Origin: Thermodesulforhabdaceae bacterium
GTDB taxonomy: Bacteria > Desulfobacterota > Syntrophobacteria > Syntrophobacterales > Thermodesulforhabdaceae
Length of the DNA stretch: 64,000 bases
Direction: 5' to 3'
Assembly: GCA_037482015.1 (NCBI GenBank)
Contig: JBBFKT010000008.1
Coordinates: 35,665-99,664, forward strand
Position numbers and translations under genes: made by a program. Under the pieces are notes generated by a model. The model saw nothing but the letters and a program-made list of their open reading frames with translations. It did no database searches and was not told the origin of the DNA. Shown piece after piece: positions 1 to 8,950 of the stretch. The first letter of the stretch is position 1. Every line of letters begins with the position of its first letter.

Positions 1-261
1 AAAATTTCTTAAAAGACCTTCCGGAGCCTTTTTTTCTTCTCCCTTCATTTCTTTTAAAGGAATCTCCCCTGTCGAAGAAAACTCTGACGCTCCGGGCTCT
101 AATGGATCTCCCTCCGGCGATTCTTCCGAAAAAGAAGTCCCTTCAAGAAGGGAAGAAAAATCCTTCGAGGTCTTCTCAAGGTCCTCTCTTTGTCCTTCTT
201 TAGGTAAGGTTATTCCTCCCTCTTTGAGATTTTTATCGGGTTCTAGAGGTAAAATTCTCAT
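1..261 (-). CDS. sctP: Type III secretion needle-length regulator SctP, N-terminal part (cut by window edge)
   Basis: Only the first 87 codons lie in the window; the gene runs off the left edge. The ATG at 261 directly abuts the stop codon of sctO. The visible part (MRILPLEPDKNLKEGG...) is low in hydrophobics and rich in Glu, Lys, Ser and Pro, as expected for the disordered N-terminus of a YscP-type ruler protein, which sets needle length and switches substrate class. The name rests mainly on gene order (sctN-sctO-sctP is the Ysc order); there is no diagnostic motif in the visible fragment. It could also be another secreted hydrophilic T3SS protein. Confidence 0.5.
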   Translation of the reverse strand, partial: MRILPLEPDKNLKEGGITLPKEGQREDLEKTSKDFSSLLEGTSFSEESPEGDPLEPGASEFSSTGEIPLKEMKGEEKKAPEGLLRNF

Positions 262-738
262 TTAAAACTCCACCTTTATAGTTGAAGAAAACTCTTCTAA
301 TTCCTTATCTGACTTCTCTTCTTCCTGCTTTTTTGCCTCAAGAAGCCACACTTTCCGGTGTTCTTCTATCTTCTGTCTCCCCTGAAGGGCTTCTCGATAG
401 GAATTTTTTGCTTTATTAAAAAGATTCTCTGCTTCCTGAAGTTTCCTTTTTGCTTCCTGAACCTCCCCCTCTTTTGCTATCTCCCTCTCTCGAAGAAGTC
501 CTATCTTTATCCGAAGGTTTTCCACATCTTCCCGTTTTACAAGCTTGTTTTGAACCTCTTTGAATAGTTTTTCTTCTTCAAGGGGCCGCCAAAGTCTGTA
601 CCGAGCTAGATCCTCTTCTCGTTCCCGAAGGAACCTTATTGCATTGTTCAATTCCTGCCGTCGCATTAACAATTCCCTTTCGGCCCTTTCTTCCCTCAAC
701 AGGCGAATACGAAGGAGATCATCGAGGACATATTTCAT
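262..738 (-). CDS. sctO: Type III secretion ATPase stalk protein SctO (YscO/FliJ-like)
   Basis: This 158-residue protein is almost wholly charged heptad-type sequence (Glu, Lys, Arg, Leu) and should form a long two-helix coiled coil, as FliJ and YscO do. In that family the hairpin enters the pore of the SctN hexamer and links it to the SctV export gate. Its ATG overlaps the sctN stop by 4 bases, implying translational coupling, and it precedes sctP, which matches Ysc order. Sequence identity in this family is low, so the call relies on length, coiled-coil character and position. Confidence 0.75.
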   Translation of the reverse strand: MKYVLDDLLRIRLLREERAERELLMRRQELNNAIRFLREREEDLARYRLWRPLEEEKLFKEVQNKLVKREDVENLRIKIGLLREREIAKEGEVQEAKRKLQEAENLFNKAKNSYREALQGRQKIEEHRKVWLLEAKKQEEEKSDKELEEFSSTIKVEF

Positions 739-2060
739 CGTGAAGAACCTGCAAGTTTAATAAGCCATGAGACAACTTCCTCGAAAGAGTTTTTCTCGTT
801 GGTCCCCTGTCTCAGGAATTTTCGAATCTCTTCAATCTTCCCAATGGCTTCATCCGCAAGGGGGTCTGCTCCTTTCTTGTATTCGCCGATACGAACAAGA
901 AGCTCCACCTCCTGGTATTTTGCAAGGAGTTCTCTTAGACGGGAGGCCGCAGCTTTATGCTCCTTCGATACCACCGCACCCATAACTCGACTGGTGCTGG
1001 CCAAAACATCTATGGCAGGATAATGATTTGCCGCAGCAAGGGCCCGGCTCAAAATGATATGACCATCCAGGATGGATCGCGTTTCGTCCGCGATGGGCTC
1101 CGTCATGTCATCCCCTTCCACAAGAACCGTATAGAGGGCCGTAATAGAACCTTTGTCGGAATAACCGGCTCGCTCCATCAATTTCGGAAGTGTTGCAAAG
1201 ACTGAAGGAGGAAAACCCCGGCGGGTAGGAGGTTCCCCCGCAGCAAGGCCGATTTCTCGCTGGGCTCTGGCAAAGCGGGTTACTGAGTCCATAAGAAGGA
1301 GAACCCTTTTATTCTGATCCCTGAAATACTCGGCAATAGCCGTAGCCACATAAGCTGCTTTAAGTCTCTCCATAGAAGGACGATCGGAGGTAGAAACAAC
1401 CACCACAGATCTTTCAAGTCCATCAGGTCCCAGGTCTTTTTCTATAAATTCCCGAACTTCACGGCCCCGCTCTCCTATTAGAGCCAGCACCGTAACATCT
1501 ACTTCCGCTCCCTTTGCAAGCATGGCAAGAAGGGTGCTCTTTCCTCCACCGGCGGCAGCAAAGATGCCCATGCGCTGCCCTATACCGCAGGTAATAAGGC
1601 CGTCAAGGGCGCGGATGCCAAGGGGAAGGGGCTCCGAAATGATCTTTCTAGCAAGGGGATTAGGGGGATCCGCGTAGACGGGATAAAATGTCTCGGGAGT
1701 CAAGGGACCCCTGAGGTCCACATCCACAGGGCGACCACTTCCATCAAGAACCCTTCCCAGAAGAGAAGGCCCCACAGGAACCATCATAGCTCGTCCGGTG
1801 ACAATCACCTCTGTATGAGGAGAAAGACCGTAAATGTCTCCAAGGGGCGTAAGAAGAGCCATTTGCTTTGCAAAACCCACGACCTCCGCCTGAACTTCTT
1901 TGCCAGAGCCGGGATCCCTGAGAAGGCAGATTTCGCCTATTTTCACCTCAGGAACTATTGCCTTTATGATAGTTCCAATAATTTCAACAACACGACCCTT
2001 CGTCTCAACGGTCTGGGTCTCCGCTAGAGCATTACGAAAAAGTTCTGACACATCCAGCAT
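735..2060 (-). CDS. sctN: Type III secretion ATPase SctN
   Basis: A 441-residue F1-beta-like ATPase that powers chaperone release and substrate unfolding at the base of the injectisome. The Walker A loop AAAGGGKST lies near residues 168-176, the catalytic GERGREV motif follows, and [11 protein letters not shown] is the Walker B region. The family signature [15 protein letters not shown] is also present. Length and motif order fit SctN/FliI; the T3SS neighbours make it SctN rather than the flagellar paralogue. The ATG at 2060 has a GGGAG ribosome-binding site. Confidence 0.98.
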   Translation of the reverse strand: MLDVSELFRNALAETQTVETKGRVVEIIGTIIKAIVPEVKIGEICLLRDPGSGKEVQAEVVGFAKQMALLTPLGDIYGLSPHTEVIVTGRAMMVPVGPSLLGRVLDGSGRPVDVDLRGPLTPETFYPVYADPPNPLARKIISEPLPLGIRALDGLITCGIGQRMGIFAAAGGGKSTLLAMLAKGAEVDVTVLALIGERGREVREFIEKDLGPDGLERSVVVVSTSDRPSMERLKAAYVATAIAEYFRDQNKRVLLLMDSVTRFARAQREIGLAAGEPPTRRGFPPSVFATLPKLMERAGYSDKGSITALYTVLVEGDDMTEPIADETRSILDGHIILSRALAAANHYPAIDVLASTSRVMGAVVSKEHKAAASRLRELLAKYQEVELLVRIGEYKKGADPLADEAIGKIEEIRKFLRQGTNEKNSFEEVVSWLIKLAGSSR

Positions 2061-2079
2061 AATCCGTCTCCCGAACCAC

Positions 2080-2703
2080 TCAGGTCATTTTTTTAACCGT
2101 CTTCATAAGGGCGTTGCGAAGGGCTTTAAGCTGAACTTCAACGCTGGCGTCAACAATGCCCATTTCACTTTCCAGAATACAACTCTTTGGAGCAAGACGA
2201 CTATCTGATACCACTTCAATAAATTCAACAGCAGGAAACTGTTGTAAGAGACTGTTTACTTCCATTTTAACAAACTCGGCATCCTGAGGCGAAACTTTTA
2301 TCACCACATGTTTCTGGCTTCTCACTACAGCCATGGCGTTTCGAACAATCCGTATAACCAGGTCTCTATCGTCAAACTCACCAATTACTCGTCTTACAGC
2401 ATTAATTACGATATCGCAGAGCATTTCTTCAGAAGAAGCCAGGTAATCCACTGTCTTCTGAACCGTCTCAAACATCTTCTCTGCAATCTTTTGCTTACCT
2501 TCCATAAGGCCCTCTTGGTATCCTTTCTTCCGGATAGCCTCTACGGTCTCTTGAGCTTCAGAAACAATGCGATTCGCTTCCTCTTCAGCAGCAGCGATAA
2601 GCCCGGAAGCTTCAACAAATGTCAGGTATTCCCGGGCTTTCAGCACCTTCTTATCCGGCGAAAGAATTACAGAGCCTTTTTTTATTGCAAAAGAGAGAGC
2701 CAT
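2080..2703 (-). CDS. sctL: Type III secretion ATPase regulator SctL (stator)
   Basis: A 207-residue member of the HrpE/YscL/FliH family, the peripheral stalk that anchors and regulates SctN on the cytoplasmic sorting platform. The central part (about residues 30-80) is Glu/Ala-rich helix of the V-type ATPase E-subunit kind, followed by a C-terminal domain ending in the family-like stretch [17 protein letters not shown], where the acidic Gly-x-Val-Asp motif is typical. It starts inside the last codons of sctK (22-base overlap) behind an AAGGAGGAG ribosome-binding site. Confidence 0.92.
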   Translation of the reverse strand: MALSFAIKKGSVILSPDKKVLKAREYLTFVEASGLIAAAEEEANRIVSEAQETVEAIRKKGYQEGLMEGKQKIAEKMFETVQKTVDYLASSEEMLCDIVINAVRRVIGEFDDRDLVIRIVRNAMAVVRSQKHVVIKVSPQDAEFVKMEVNSLLQQFPAVEFIEVVSDSRLAPKSCILESEMGIVDASVEVQLKALRNALMKTVKKMT

Positions 2704-3371
2704 TTTGCTCCTCCTTCCAGGCTCTTTACAACCCGTCTTACGACACTGAAAGCCTTTTCCTGAGAAATTGGAAAAGGAGAAACTGTGCCTCCCTCATCAG
2801 AAAGATGGGAAGAAAGCTTTATAAGGAGTCTCTCAAAAGATCCAGGACCTGCAGGTTCCAGAACCCTTTTCCAGAGAGAAAATCCCTGGCGGAAACACTC
2901 CTTAGAAAAATCGGATAAATCATGAGGAAGAGAAACTTCAAATTCCAGTGGAGCGAAAAAAAAAGGCACCTTTTTCAAAGCAAAATAATACCACTTTTGA
3001 CCAAGCTGCTTCTTAAGACTTCTAACCCGATCGCCTCTTACTTCCTTAGCAATTTCTCCAGAGTAAATAACAAGGCCCGTTGCAAAAACTGCTTCCTCCA
3101 GAAATAAACTATCCGTTAAAAGAAGTCGTTTTTCCCGTCGTTCAAAATGATGCAGGTCCTCTTCCCATTTCAGAGATTTCAAAACAAGGCGATTTACACA
3201 TCTTTCGTAGCGAAGACTCTTTTCCGCCAGATGACCCAAAAGGGGGTTCTCTTCACCAAAAAAAATTCTTCCATGATCCGGATGGGCTGACCTCAAGGGG
3301 AAAAAGTGATAATCAACAATGGTCATCAAAAGAGAGGGATTTTCTTTAAGAAGTTTCTTTAAGTAAGACAT
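2682..3371 (-). CDS. sctK: Type III secretion sorting-platform protein SctK
   Basis: A 229-residue soluble protein lying between sctJ and sctL, exactly where yscK lies in Ysc-type loci. SctK links the SctQ pods of the cytoplasmic sorting platform to the SctD ring. The N-terminal FPLRSAHPDH segment (about residues 24-33) resembles the F.P..Y.HPS pattern of YscK/PscK proteins. The family is poorly conserved, so position carries much of the weight. No membrane segment or signal peptide is seen. Confidence 0.75.
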   Translation of the reverse strand: MSYLKKLLKENPSLLMTIVDYHFFPLRSAHPDHGRIFFGEENPLLGHLAEKSLRYERCVNRLVLKSLKWEEDLHHFERREKRLLLTDSLFLEEAVFATGLVIYSGEIAKEVRGDRVRSLKKQLGQKWYYFALKKVPFFFAPLEFEVSLPHDLSDFSKECFRQGFSLWKRVLEPAGPGSFERLLIKLSSHLSDEGGTVSPFPISQEKAFSVVRRVVKSLEGGAKWLSLLQ

Positions 3372-3382
3372 TTTCTTTTCCC

Positions 3383-4162
3383 TCAGGAATCAGAGGACAA
3401 ACCTCTTTTAGGATAAAAAAAACCTTTTCGAGCAACAAGGTAAAAGCCAAGCCCTCCCATTGTAAAACCTAATAAAAGTAAAGCTACCCCGAGGAGTATG
3501 AACATCCCTGTACTTGATTGCGGCCTGGTCTCGGGAGAAGAAGCTGCTTTTGAAGTAGTACTCTGGGATTCCACAAGAACAACGGCTACCCTATCGTAGC
3601 TAAGACCTTCAATGCTGTGAGCCACAAGAGATTTGATTTTCGGAAGAAGGGAGGCCACATCCAGCTCAGGACGATGCTTTATAAAAACAGAGGCCGCTGA
3701 GGGAAGAGTCTTGTCACTCAAAGGGTTATTCTCTGGTAAAACAATGTGAACTCTGGCAGAAAGAACTCCATCAATGTTACTTATAGTTCCGGCCAACTCT
3801 TGAGAAAGGGCGTAGATAAAGCGAACCCTCTCTTCCATAGGAGAAGAAACCATGCCCTCTCTCTTAAACACTTCCCCCAGGTTTTTAAACTTCGGCCTTG
3901 GGTAACCGTATTCTCGAAAGAGTTCAAGAGATGTAGCTATTTTCTTTTCATCAACGAGAAGCGTAAAGGTCTGCTCCTGGCCGGGAACCTTTTCACAGGC
4001 GATATTATGCCTGAGAAGAAGAGACATCATCTCGTTGACTTCTTCTTCCTGAAGATTCGTGTAAAGTTCAACCTTGCACCCAGAAAGCAGAAATAAAAGA
4101 GAGAGCCACCAGAACACCACTCCCAGCATTCGCCCCTTTGCCATAAGACCTTTTACTTTCAT
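3383..4162 (-). CDS. sctJ: Type III secretion inner-membrane ring lipoprotein SctJ
   Basis: This is the YscJ/PrgK/FliF-related lipoprotein that forms the inner ring of the basal body. With the ATG at 4162 the protein is 259 residues: a lipoprotein signal with lipobox LLSGC (Cys29), then the ring-building YscJ domain (VELYTNLQEEEVNEM, later ARVHIVLPENNPLSD), and a C-terminal transmembrane helix (about 218-245) before a short basic tail. The reading frame stays open 26 codons further upstream into sctI, but the 4162 start gives a proper signal peptide and leaves one base after the sctI stop. Confidence 0.95.
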   Translation of the reverse strand: MKVKGLMAKGRMLGVVFWWLSLLFLLSGCKVELYTNLQEEEVNEMMSLLLRHNIACEKVPGQEQTFTLLVDEKKIATSLELFREYGYPRPKFKNLGEVFKREGMVSSPMEERVRFIYALSQELAGTISNIDGVLSARVHIVLPENNPLSDKTLPSAASVFIKHRPELDVASLLPKIKSLVAHSIEGLSYDRVAVVLVESQSTTSKAASSPETRPQSSTGMFILLGVALLLLGFTMGGLGFYLVARKGFFYPKRGLSSDS

Positions 4163-4163
4163 C

Positions 4164-4595
4164 TCAGCCCTGATTCTTAAGAAGGGTTGAAACCCCCTCA
4201 TTACCCTTTTCCACCACCTTTGTAGTAACCTCAAGCTCAAGACTTGCCTGCTGAAGCTTCCACTGAAGGCCTAAAAGTTCTGCAGGAGATACATTTTTAT
4301 CCTCTGTAGCTCTACCGAGAGCCTGATCTATTTCTTTAACATATCCTTCAAAGGACTCTCTTTGCGCATCCAGAGATCGAAGAATTTTATCCCCGGGAGA
4401 AATTGCTTCCGGTTGCTGAGAAGGAATTTTTGTCGTCTCTACATGATTTTCCCCCGAGACACCCTGGGAAAGGGCAGACTCAAATTTTTCTACATCCCCC
4501 TCTTTTGGCGTGGAGAGCTTCTCTGAAGATGCCCCCTTCCCTGCTTCTTCAATTCCCTGTTCTACAATTTTCTTTGTTTGAACAGATTCTATCAT
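4164..4595 (-). CDS. sctI: Type III secretion inner rod protein SctI
   Basis: A 143-residue protein between the needle-chaperone genes and sctJ, the position of yscI. The N-terminal 60 residues are hydrophilic and low in complexity; the C-terminal third has the rod-protein pattern SPAELLGLQWKLQQASLELEV followed by an amphipathic helix, which in YscI/PrgJ packs as the rod at the needle base. The stop lies one base before the sctJ ATG, so the two are probably coupled. Confidence 0.82.
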   Translation of the reverse strand: MIESVQTKKIVEQGIEEAGKGASSEKLSTPKEGDVEKFESALSQGVSGENHVETTKIPSQQPEAISPGDKILRSLDAQRESFEGYVKEIDQALGRATEDKNVSPAELLGLQWKLQQASLELEVTTKVVEKGNEGVSTLLKNQG

Positions 4596-4632
4596 GCTTG
4601 TTTACCTTCTTTAAAACCTTCATACCAGTCGC

Positions 4633-5004
4633 TTACATCTCCTTTAAGAGATTCTCGACAAATTGAAGGGCTTTTTCATTCTTGCCTGCGGCAATAAGCT
4701 CCCGGGCTACCTGCTCGCTTTCACTAGTTCTGCCTGAAAGTTTGAGAGCAAGAGCCAGATAAGCCTTTACAACCTCGCTTTCGGGATGACGGGAAAGGGC
4801 TTCATTTTTCAAAATCTGAACGGCCTCATCGTTACTTCCAGCCATCATCCACATCAGGGCAAGACCTATAAAGGGCTCTTCTGCCTGAGGTCTCATAACC
4901 CTTAGACCCGTGAAAATCTTTTCAGCATCATCCTTCCAGTGGTATCCGCTGGCCATCATCCCAAGTTCCATCAATATTTTAACAAGCCGGCTCTCAAATT
5001 CCAT
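4633..5004 (-). CDS. YscG-like TPR needle chaperone
   Basis: A 123-residue all-helical protein with tetratricopeptide-like helices (AEEPFIGLALMWMMAGSNDEAVQIL; ESEVVKAYLALALKLSGR). Size, repeats and the position two genes after sctF match YscG/PscG, which with YscE binds the needle subunit in the cytoplasm and stops premature polymerisation. The N-terminal ELGMMASGYHWKDDAEKIF resembles the start of YscG. An HrpB1/HrpK-type TPR protein is a less likely alternative. Confidence 0.66.
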   Translation of the reverse strand: MEFESRLVKILMELGMMASGYHWKDDAEKIFTGLRVMRPQAEEPFIGLALMWMMAGSNDEAVQILKNEALSRHPESEVVKAYLALALKLSGRTSESEQVARELIAAGKNEKALQFVENLLKEM

Positions 5005-5029
5005 ATTTATTCTCCCTCAGCAACAGTGT

Positions 5030-5275
5030 TTACTTCAGCCCTTCAGGATGAAAAGCAGACCATGTTTTTTGCAAAACATCTTTTGCTCGCGAAAGGGCCG
5101 TCTCAACCTGCTGAAACTGGTTGAATTCATCTACGGGAAGCCCTTTGTCCATGTGCCTTTTCACTTTAAGACGCCATTCTTCCAGATAGTCCTCCAGTTC
5201 CTGCCTCAGGACACCTTTATCGTCATTCAGAAGCTGCTTCTCAAGCTCCAGAAATAGCTCCTCTTGCTGCTCCAT
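5030..5275 (-). CDS. YscE-like needle co-chaperone
   Basis: A small (81-residue) acidic helical protein encoded directly after sctF. Two helices are expected, the second reading FNQFQQVETALSRAKDVLQ. Size, two-helix character and the F-E-G order fit YscE/PscE, which pairs with YscG to hold the needle protein. In this annotation YscE is the needle co-chaperone, distinct from the translocator gene sctE further right. The assignment is from context and helix pattern, without a signature motif. Confidence 0.55.
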   Translation of the reverse strand: MEQQEELFLELEKQLLNDDKGVLRQELEDYLEEWRLKVKRHMDKGLPVDEFNQFQQVETALSRAKDVLQKTWSAFHPEGLK

Positions 5276-5294
5276 CAGAAATCCCTCCTTTTAG

Positions 5295-5519
5295 TTAGCG
5301 AATGTTCTGCACCACCTCTTTGGTCATCTCCTTCAGAGTGTTCATCATGTTCGTCGAGAGATTGGTCGCCATGGTCCACTTCTGGGTAAGCATCTGAAGT
5401 TTCAACATATCTGCACTGTCGTTAGGATCCATGGTGTTCATGTGGGTTTCCAGATTACTCTCTGCCTTCCCCACAAAATCAGACATCTTGCCATAAAGAC
5501 TGTCCAGTGAAATACCCAT
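5295..5519 (-). CDS. sctF: Type III secretion needle subunit SctF
   Basis: A 74-residue protein of needle-subunit size with the expected helix-turn-helix layout: helix 1 up to about residue 30, the turn MDPNDSADMLKLQ holding the family Pro-Asn/Asp-x-Ala/Ser pattern, and a helix 2 that ends NTLKEMTKEVVQNIR. The C-terminal Ile-Arg matches YscF/PrgI-type ends. It is followed by the needle co-chaperones and preceded by a 100-base gap carrying direct repeats, so a new transcript may begin here. Confidence 0.93.
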   Translation of the reverse strand: MGISLDSLYGKMSDFVGKAESNLETHMNTMDPNDSADMLKLQMLTQKWTMATNLSTNMMNTLKEMTKEVVQNIR

Positions 5520-5585
5520 TTTTTACTCCTTTCTACCTTGTTGTTTTTACAAGCTTAAGGACATGCCCCCTATTGAGTGCCTCTC

Positions 5586-5615
5586 ATGTTGGCAGGTGAC
5601 TCAAATGTTGGCAGG
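5586..5615. repeat. Two direct repeats of ATGTTGGCAGG upstream of sctF
   Basis: The 11-mer ATGTTGGCAGG occurs at 5586-5596 and again at 5605-5615 (19-base period), between the sctD stop and the sctF start. Related GTTGGCAG/CTGCCA elements occur at 16511-16550 upstream of the sigma-54 promoter at 16625. I infer activator-binding sites. I could not find a correctly spaced -24/-12 promoter on the minus strand between here and sctF; the nearest candidate, near 5548-5562, has one base too many. Confidence 0.4.
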
Positions 5616-5619
5616 ACCT

Positions 5620-6993
5620 TCACCAACTATACTTTATAACAGCGGTCGGCTGCACCGGAATGACCTTCTTGGTTCCATCGCTATAACGGAGAACCACCTT
5701 GTTCTCTTCGATCCCTTCAACGGTGTAGCCATTCTCCACCTCTTCTCCTACCCTTATCTTCCGACCGGAAGAAGTTATAATAAAACTGTTTGAACCTATT
5801 GCCACCGTCTCTATATTAAGAGCAGGAGGAGGCGGTGGCGTCATTACCTCTATTTTTGCTTCTTCCTTAAGAAAACCAGCACCGTAGCGATTTTCAAACT
5901 CCTTAATGAGCTTCCGATACTGATCTTTCCTGCTCTCAGAAATAGAACCACTAATTAAAAGATAATCCTTTTCTCGCGTTATCTTTAACCCTTCAAAATA
6001 ATTTTCTTTCAAGATCTGTTCCAGATACCTTTCCATTTCCTCTATGGTGCGGATCTTCCATTCAAGAGATAGAAAATCCATAAAAGAGATTTCACTTTGA
6101 ATCCTCTGACGAACTTTTTCGGCCTCCTTAGAATCTTCAAGGATACAGGAGATAAGGATTTTTCCATCTTCGCTCACATCAACAGAGCTCTCGCCAATAA
6201 CTGACGGAGCAAGCATACTCTTTACAAGATCCTCCACTTCTTTTACGGTTACCACCTGAGACTGAATGGGATAGGGTTTATTTGCCAGGATCTCTTTCAG
6301 TTGCATCCTCTTTTCGTCAGATGCAATCACACCTTCTACTCTAAACAGACCAGCCGATTTAGAGGTCACGCGCACAAAGGGATAGCCCTGGGAGGAAATA
6401 AAAGCTTGAATTTCTTCAACTCCAGGTTGCACCACAGGAGGAAAAGCCTTTTCCTTTTCTCCTCTCCCTTTGTAAGAGAGAAAAAATATGGCCAAAAAGA
6501 TTATAGCTACTGTCAATCCAGCAGTTCCGACCAGTAGTGTCCACTTTCCAGGAAAGGATATATTTTTATCTTTCGGTAACTCGGATTTTATCTCCTTTTC
6601 ACCTTCCTTCTCATTCTCTATAGAAGTTTCTTTGTTTTCTTCTACAGAAGCTTCTTCCCTGCTCCAGATGTTAGGAATCGAAAGGTCTTCTAAAGAATCA
6701 CCTTCACGAAAAACATACGCTACAGTCATGCCAAAGCGAACAAAAGTACCAGGTGATATCAAGACAACTTCACCCTTTGCAAACTCTCTGGTGCCGTTAG
6801 AAACAGCCCCTTCCAGGACTGTAATTGAGAGGGTATCACCCTTTACATCTAAAGTGCAGTGATTGGAGACAATATCTGAATCGGCTAGAATAATATCACA
6901 GAGGTCACTCCCCCCCAGGACATAGGTTCCGTCCTCTAAGAGGAGTTCAGCCCCCCTGTGGGATCCGCTCAGTATTTTTATTATCAGCGACAT
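5620..6993 (-). CDS. sctD: Type III secretion inner-membrane ring protein SctD (FHA-containing)
   Basis: A 457-residue single-pass protein of the MS-ring. Residues 1-95 form an FHA-like cytoplasmic domain (GAELLLEDGTYVLGGSDLCD, then VSNHCTLDV), residues about 151-173 are the transmembrane helix, and the periplasmic part holds several ring-building modules and ends with a beta-rich tail after a PPPPP stretch. The start is set at the ATG at 6993, which has an AGAGG ribosome-binding site 7 bases upstream; an upstream in-frame start at 7014 lies inside the preceding gene and has none. Confidence 0.92.
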   Translation of the reverse strand: MSLIIKILSGSHRGAELLLEDGTYVLGGSDLCDIILADSDIVSNHCTLDVKGDTLSITVLEGAVSNGTREFAKGEVVLISPGTFVRFGMTVAYVFREGDSLEDLSIPNIWSREEASVEENKETSIENEKEGEKEIKSELPKDKNISFPGKWTLLVGTAGLTVAIIFLAIFFLSYKGRGEKEKAFPPVVQPGVEEIQAFISSQGYPFVRVTSKSAGLFRVEGVIASDEKRMQLKEILANKPYPIQSQVVTVKEVEDLVKSMLAPSVIGESSVDVSEDGKILISCILEDSKEAEKVRQRIQSEISFMDFLSLEWKIRTIEEMERYLEQILKENYFEGLKITREKDYLLISGSISESRKDQYRKLIKEFENRYGAGFLKEEAKIEVMTPPPPPALNIETVAIGSNSFIITSSGRKIRVGEEVENGYTVEGIEENKVVLRYSDGTKKVIPVQPTAVIKYSW

Positions 6994-7003
6994 CTGTTTG
7001 CCT

Positions 7004-8944
7004 CTAAAAACCATTAAATTTCATTATCATTATGGTAATATCGTCAGCTTGAGGGGCGTTTCCAGAAAAATCTTTTATATTCCTGAGAAGCTCTTCAACT
7101 ATTACCTTCGGCGAGGTTCCCTTAAAGTTTTCAAGAAGAGACTCAAGCCTTACCGTTGAAAAAAATTCCCCCTTCTCATTGACGGCTTCCGTTACCCCAT
7201 CGGTGTAAAATGTGATTATATCACCAGGTTCCAGCTTAACCGTTCCTTCCCGGTATTTAAAACCATCGTGGACTCCCAGGGCCAGTCCTTTCGTGGTGGG
7301 AAGCTGCCGGGGTTTTACCTCTTTACCATTAGTAAGATAGGGGGAATTATGACCGCCATTTGCGTAAGTAAAAAGACCCGTTCTGGTGTCGAGCATACCT
7401 AAGAAAATAGTTACAAAAAGAAGGGAAGGATTGTCACCACTGAGATCCCGATTTACCGCCTCAAGGACCACCCCCGGTGAAGTTGCCCCATTAGCTTTTG
7501 CCTTGATGAGAGTTCTCGTTACTGCCATAAAGAGAGAAGCAGGAACCCCTTTACCCGATACATCCCCTACAGCTACCCAGAAGCGATCTTTTTCAGTGAA
7601 GAAAAAGTCATAAAAGTCTCCTCCCACCTCTCGGGCTGGATGAAGGACCGCATGAATGTCAAATTCCTCTCGATCCGGAAAGGGTGGAAAGACTTTTGGT
7701 AGAATTCCCATCTGGATTTCCCTGGCAATTGTGAGCTCACTTGCAATACGCTCTTTTTCTGCAATGGTTCTGGAAAGCTCCTGAATGTAACCTTTAAGAG
7801 ATTCTTGCATCGAAGCAAAAGAAGAGGCAAGCAAGGCAATTTCATTTCCCGAAGATACAGCCGGAAGGGATGCCTCCAGATTACCCTGGGCAATTTCATC
7901 GGTTACTTTACAAAGGGTAATAAGAGGACGGGTTATAGAATTACTTACCAGAACCACAATAATACAGAGTATAGCAAGTCCTGAGGCCCCGATAAATACT
8001 ACTATCCAGTTAAGCTTTGTGATGTTTTCAAGAAGTTCATCTTTCGGGAAAATTACCCCCACGGACCACTCTGAGGAAGGAAGAGGCATAAAAACGAGCC
8101 AGGCCTCTTTATCTGTTTTCCAGTCTGTTATAGCTTCATAGCCGGTTTCTCCCCGAATCATGCGACGGCCAATCTCTCGTAGAGCTCTGTCTTTTCTTGC
8201 CTCAGCAATGGTAAATATGGTCTCGTTCATTATCAACTGGTCATCAGGGTGCATGACAAAGGTTCCATTTTGACTTATTATGAAAGCATAACCACTCCGG
8301 CCGATTTTTATTGACTCGACAATATCCTGAAGTTTTTTAAGGGAAATATCCACGGTGACAACGCCGGAAAAGACCTTTTTCTCCCCCTGATTCGTAAAGA
8401 AAGGAACTGAGTAAGTGGTCATGAGACACTCACCGCCGCCTTCATCAAAATATGGCTCGGACCAGCAGGGTTTTTGAAGTTCTTTAGGCATCAGATACCA
8501 GTCCGATCTCGTGTAATCATAGTTAAGGTAACGAAAGCGAATATCCTGATCACTCCGATACCAGTAGGGGGCATAGAGCATTGTCGCCTCTCCACCATTA
8601 AAACTCGTCGTAAAAGAAGGCTCCATGGCAAAAGTACTGCCATATATCTCCGGGTTATTCTTCACCATCTCCCTTATAAGATTCTCTCTCTCTTCGAAGG
8701 TATTGTCAGCAGCTTCTATACCAATAGCAGTGGTTGTAGTCACCTTTTCTATGCCGCGCAAAAACACTTCAATCTCATTCACGGTAGATGAGGTAAGATG
8801 AAATGCATTTTTTCTTATCAGGTCTTCAACAATAGACCTGGAATAAAAATAGTAACATAAAAAGATTACAATAAACAAAAAGCCAACAGCAGAAAGGATT
8901 GATGCAATAAGGGTAAATCTAAGACCTTTAGGGAGCATTTTCAT
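7004..8944 (-). CDS. RsbU-like membrane sensor with dCache, HAMP and PP2C/SpoIIE phosphatase domains
   Basis: A 646-residue sensor phosphatase. An N-terminal transmembrane helix (about 8-33) precedes a periplasmic dCache-type domain with the ligand-pocket pattern YTRSDWY and WSEPYFDEGG. A second helix (about 310-335), a HAMP segment and a cytosolic SpoIIE/PP2C domain follow (GGDFYDFF, VGDVSGKGVPASLFMA, FYTDGVTE), with the metal-binding Asp residues in place. Such phosphatases dephosphorylate an RsbV-type STAS protein; one is encoded at 13333-13674. It is sandwiched between sctD and the THI5/NMT1 binding protein, so it probably gates T3SS expression or activity by an external ligand, as BtrU does in Bordetella and RsbU in Chlamydia. 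Confidence 0.92.
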   Translation of the reverse strand: MKMLPKGLRFTLIASILSAVGFLFIVIFLCYYFYSRSIVEDLIRKNAFHLTSSTVNEIEVFLRGIEKVTTTTAIGIEAADNTFEERENLIREMVKNNPEIYGSTFAMEPSFTTSFNGGEATMLYAPYWYRSDQDIRFRYLNYDYTRSDWYLMPKELQKPCWSEPYFDEGGGECLMTTYSVPFFTNQGEKKVFSGVVTVDISLKKLQDIVESIKIGRSGYAFIISQNGTFVMHPDDQLIMNETIFTIAEARKDRALREIGRRMIRGETGYEAITDWKTDKEAWLVFMPLPSSEWSVGVIFPKDELLENITKLNWIVVFIGASGLAILCIIVVLVSNSITRPLITLCKVTDEIAQGNLEASLPAVSSGNEIALLASSFASMQESLKGYIQELSRTIAEKERIASELTIAREIQMGILPKVFPPFPDREEFDIHAVLHPAREVGGDFYDFFFTEKDRFWVAVGDVSGKGVPASLFMAVTRTLIKAKANGATSPGVVLEAVNRDLSGDNPSLLFVTIFLGMLDTRTGLFTYANGGHNSPYLTNGKEVKPRQLPTTKGLALGVHDGFKYREGTVKLEPGDIITFYTDGVTEAVNEKGEFFSTVRLESLLENFKGTSPKVIVEELLRNIKDFSGNAPQADDITIMIMKFNGF

Positions 8945-8950
8945 TTTCTC

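Noticed and set aside
5545..5565. GGGGCATGTCCTTAAGC (minus strand) as sigma-54 promoter of sctF
   Set aside because: The spacing between GG and GC is 11 and the -12 box lacks TTGC; kept only as a weak remark.
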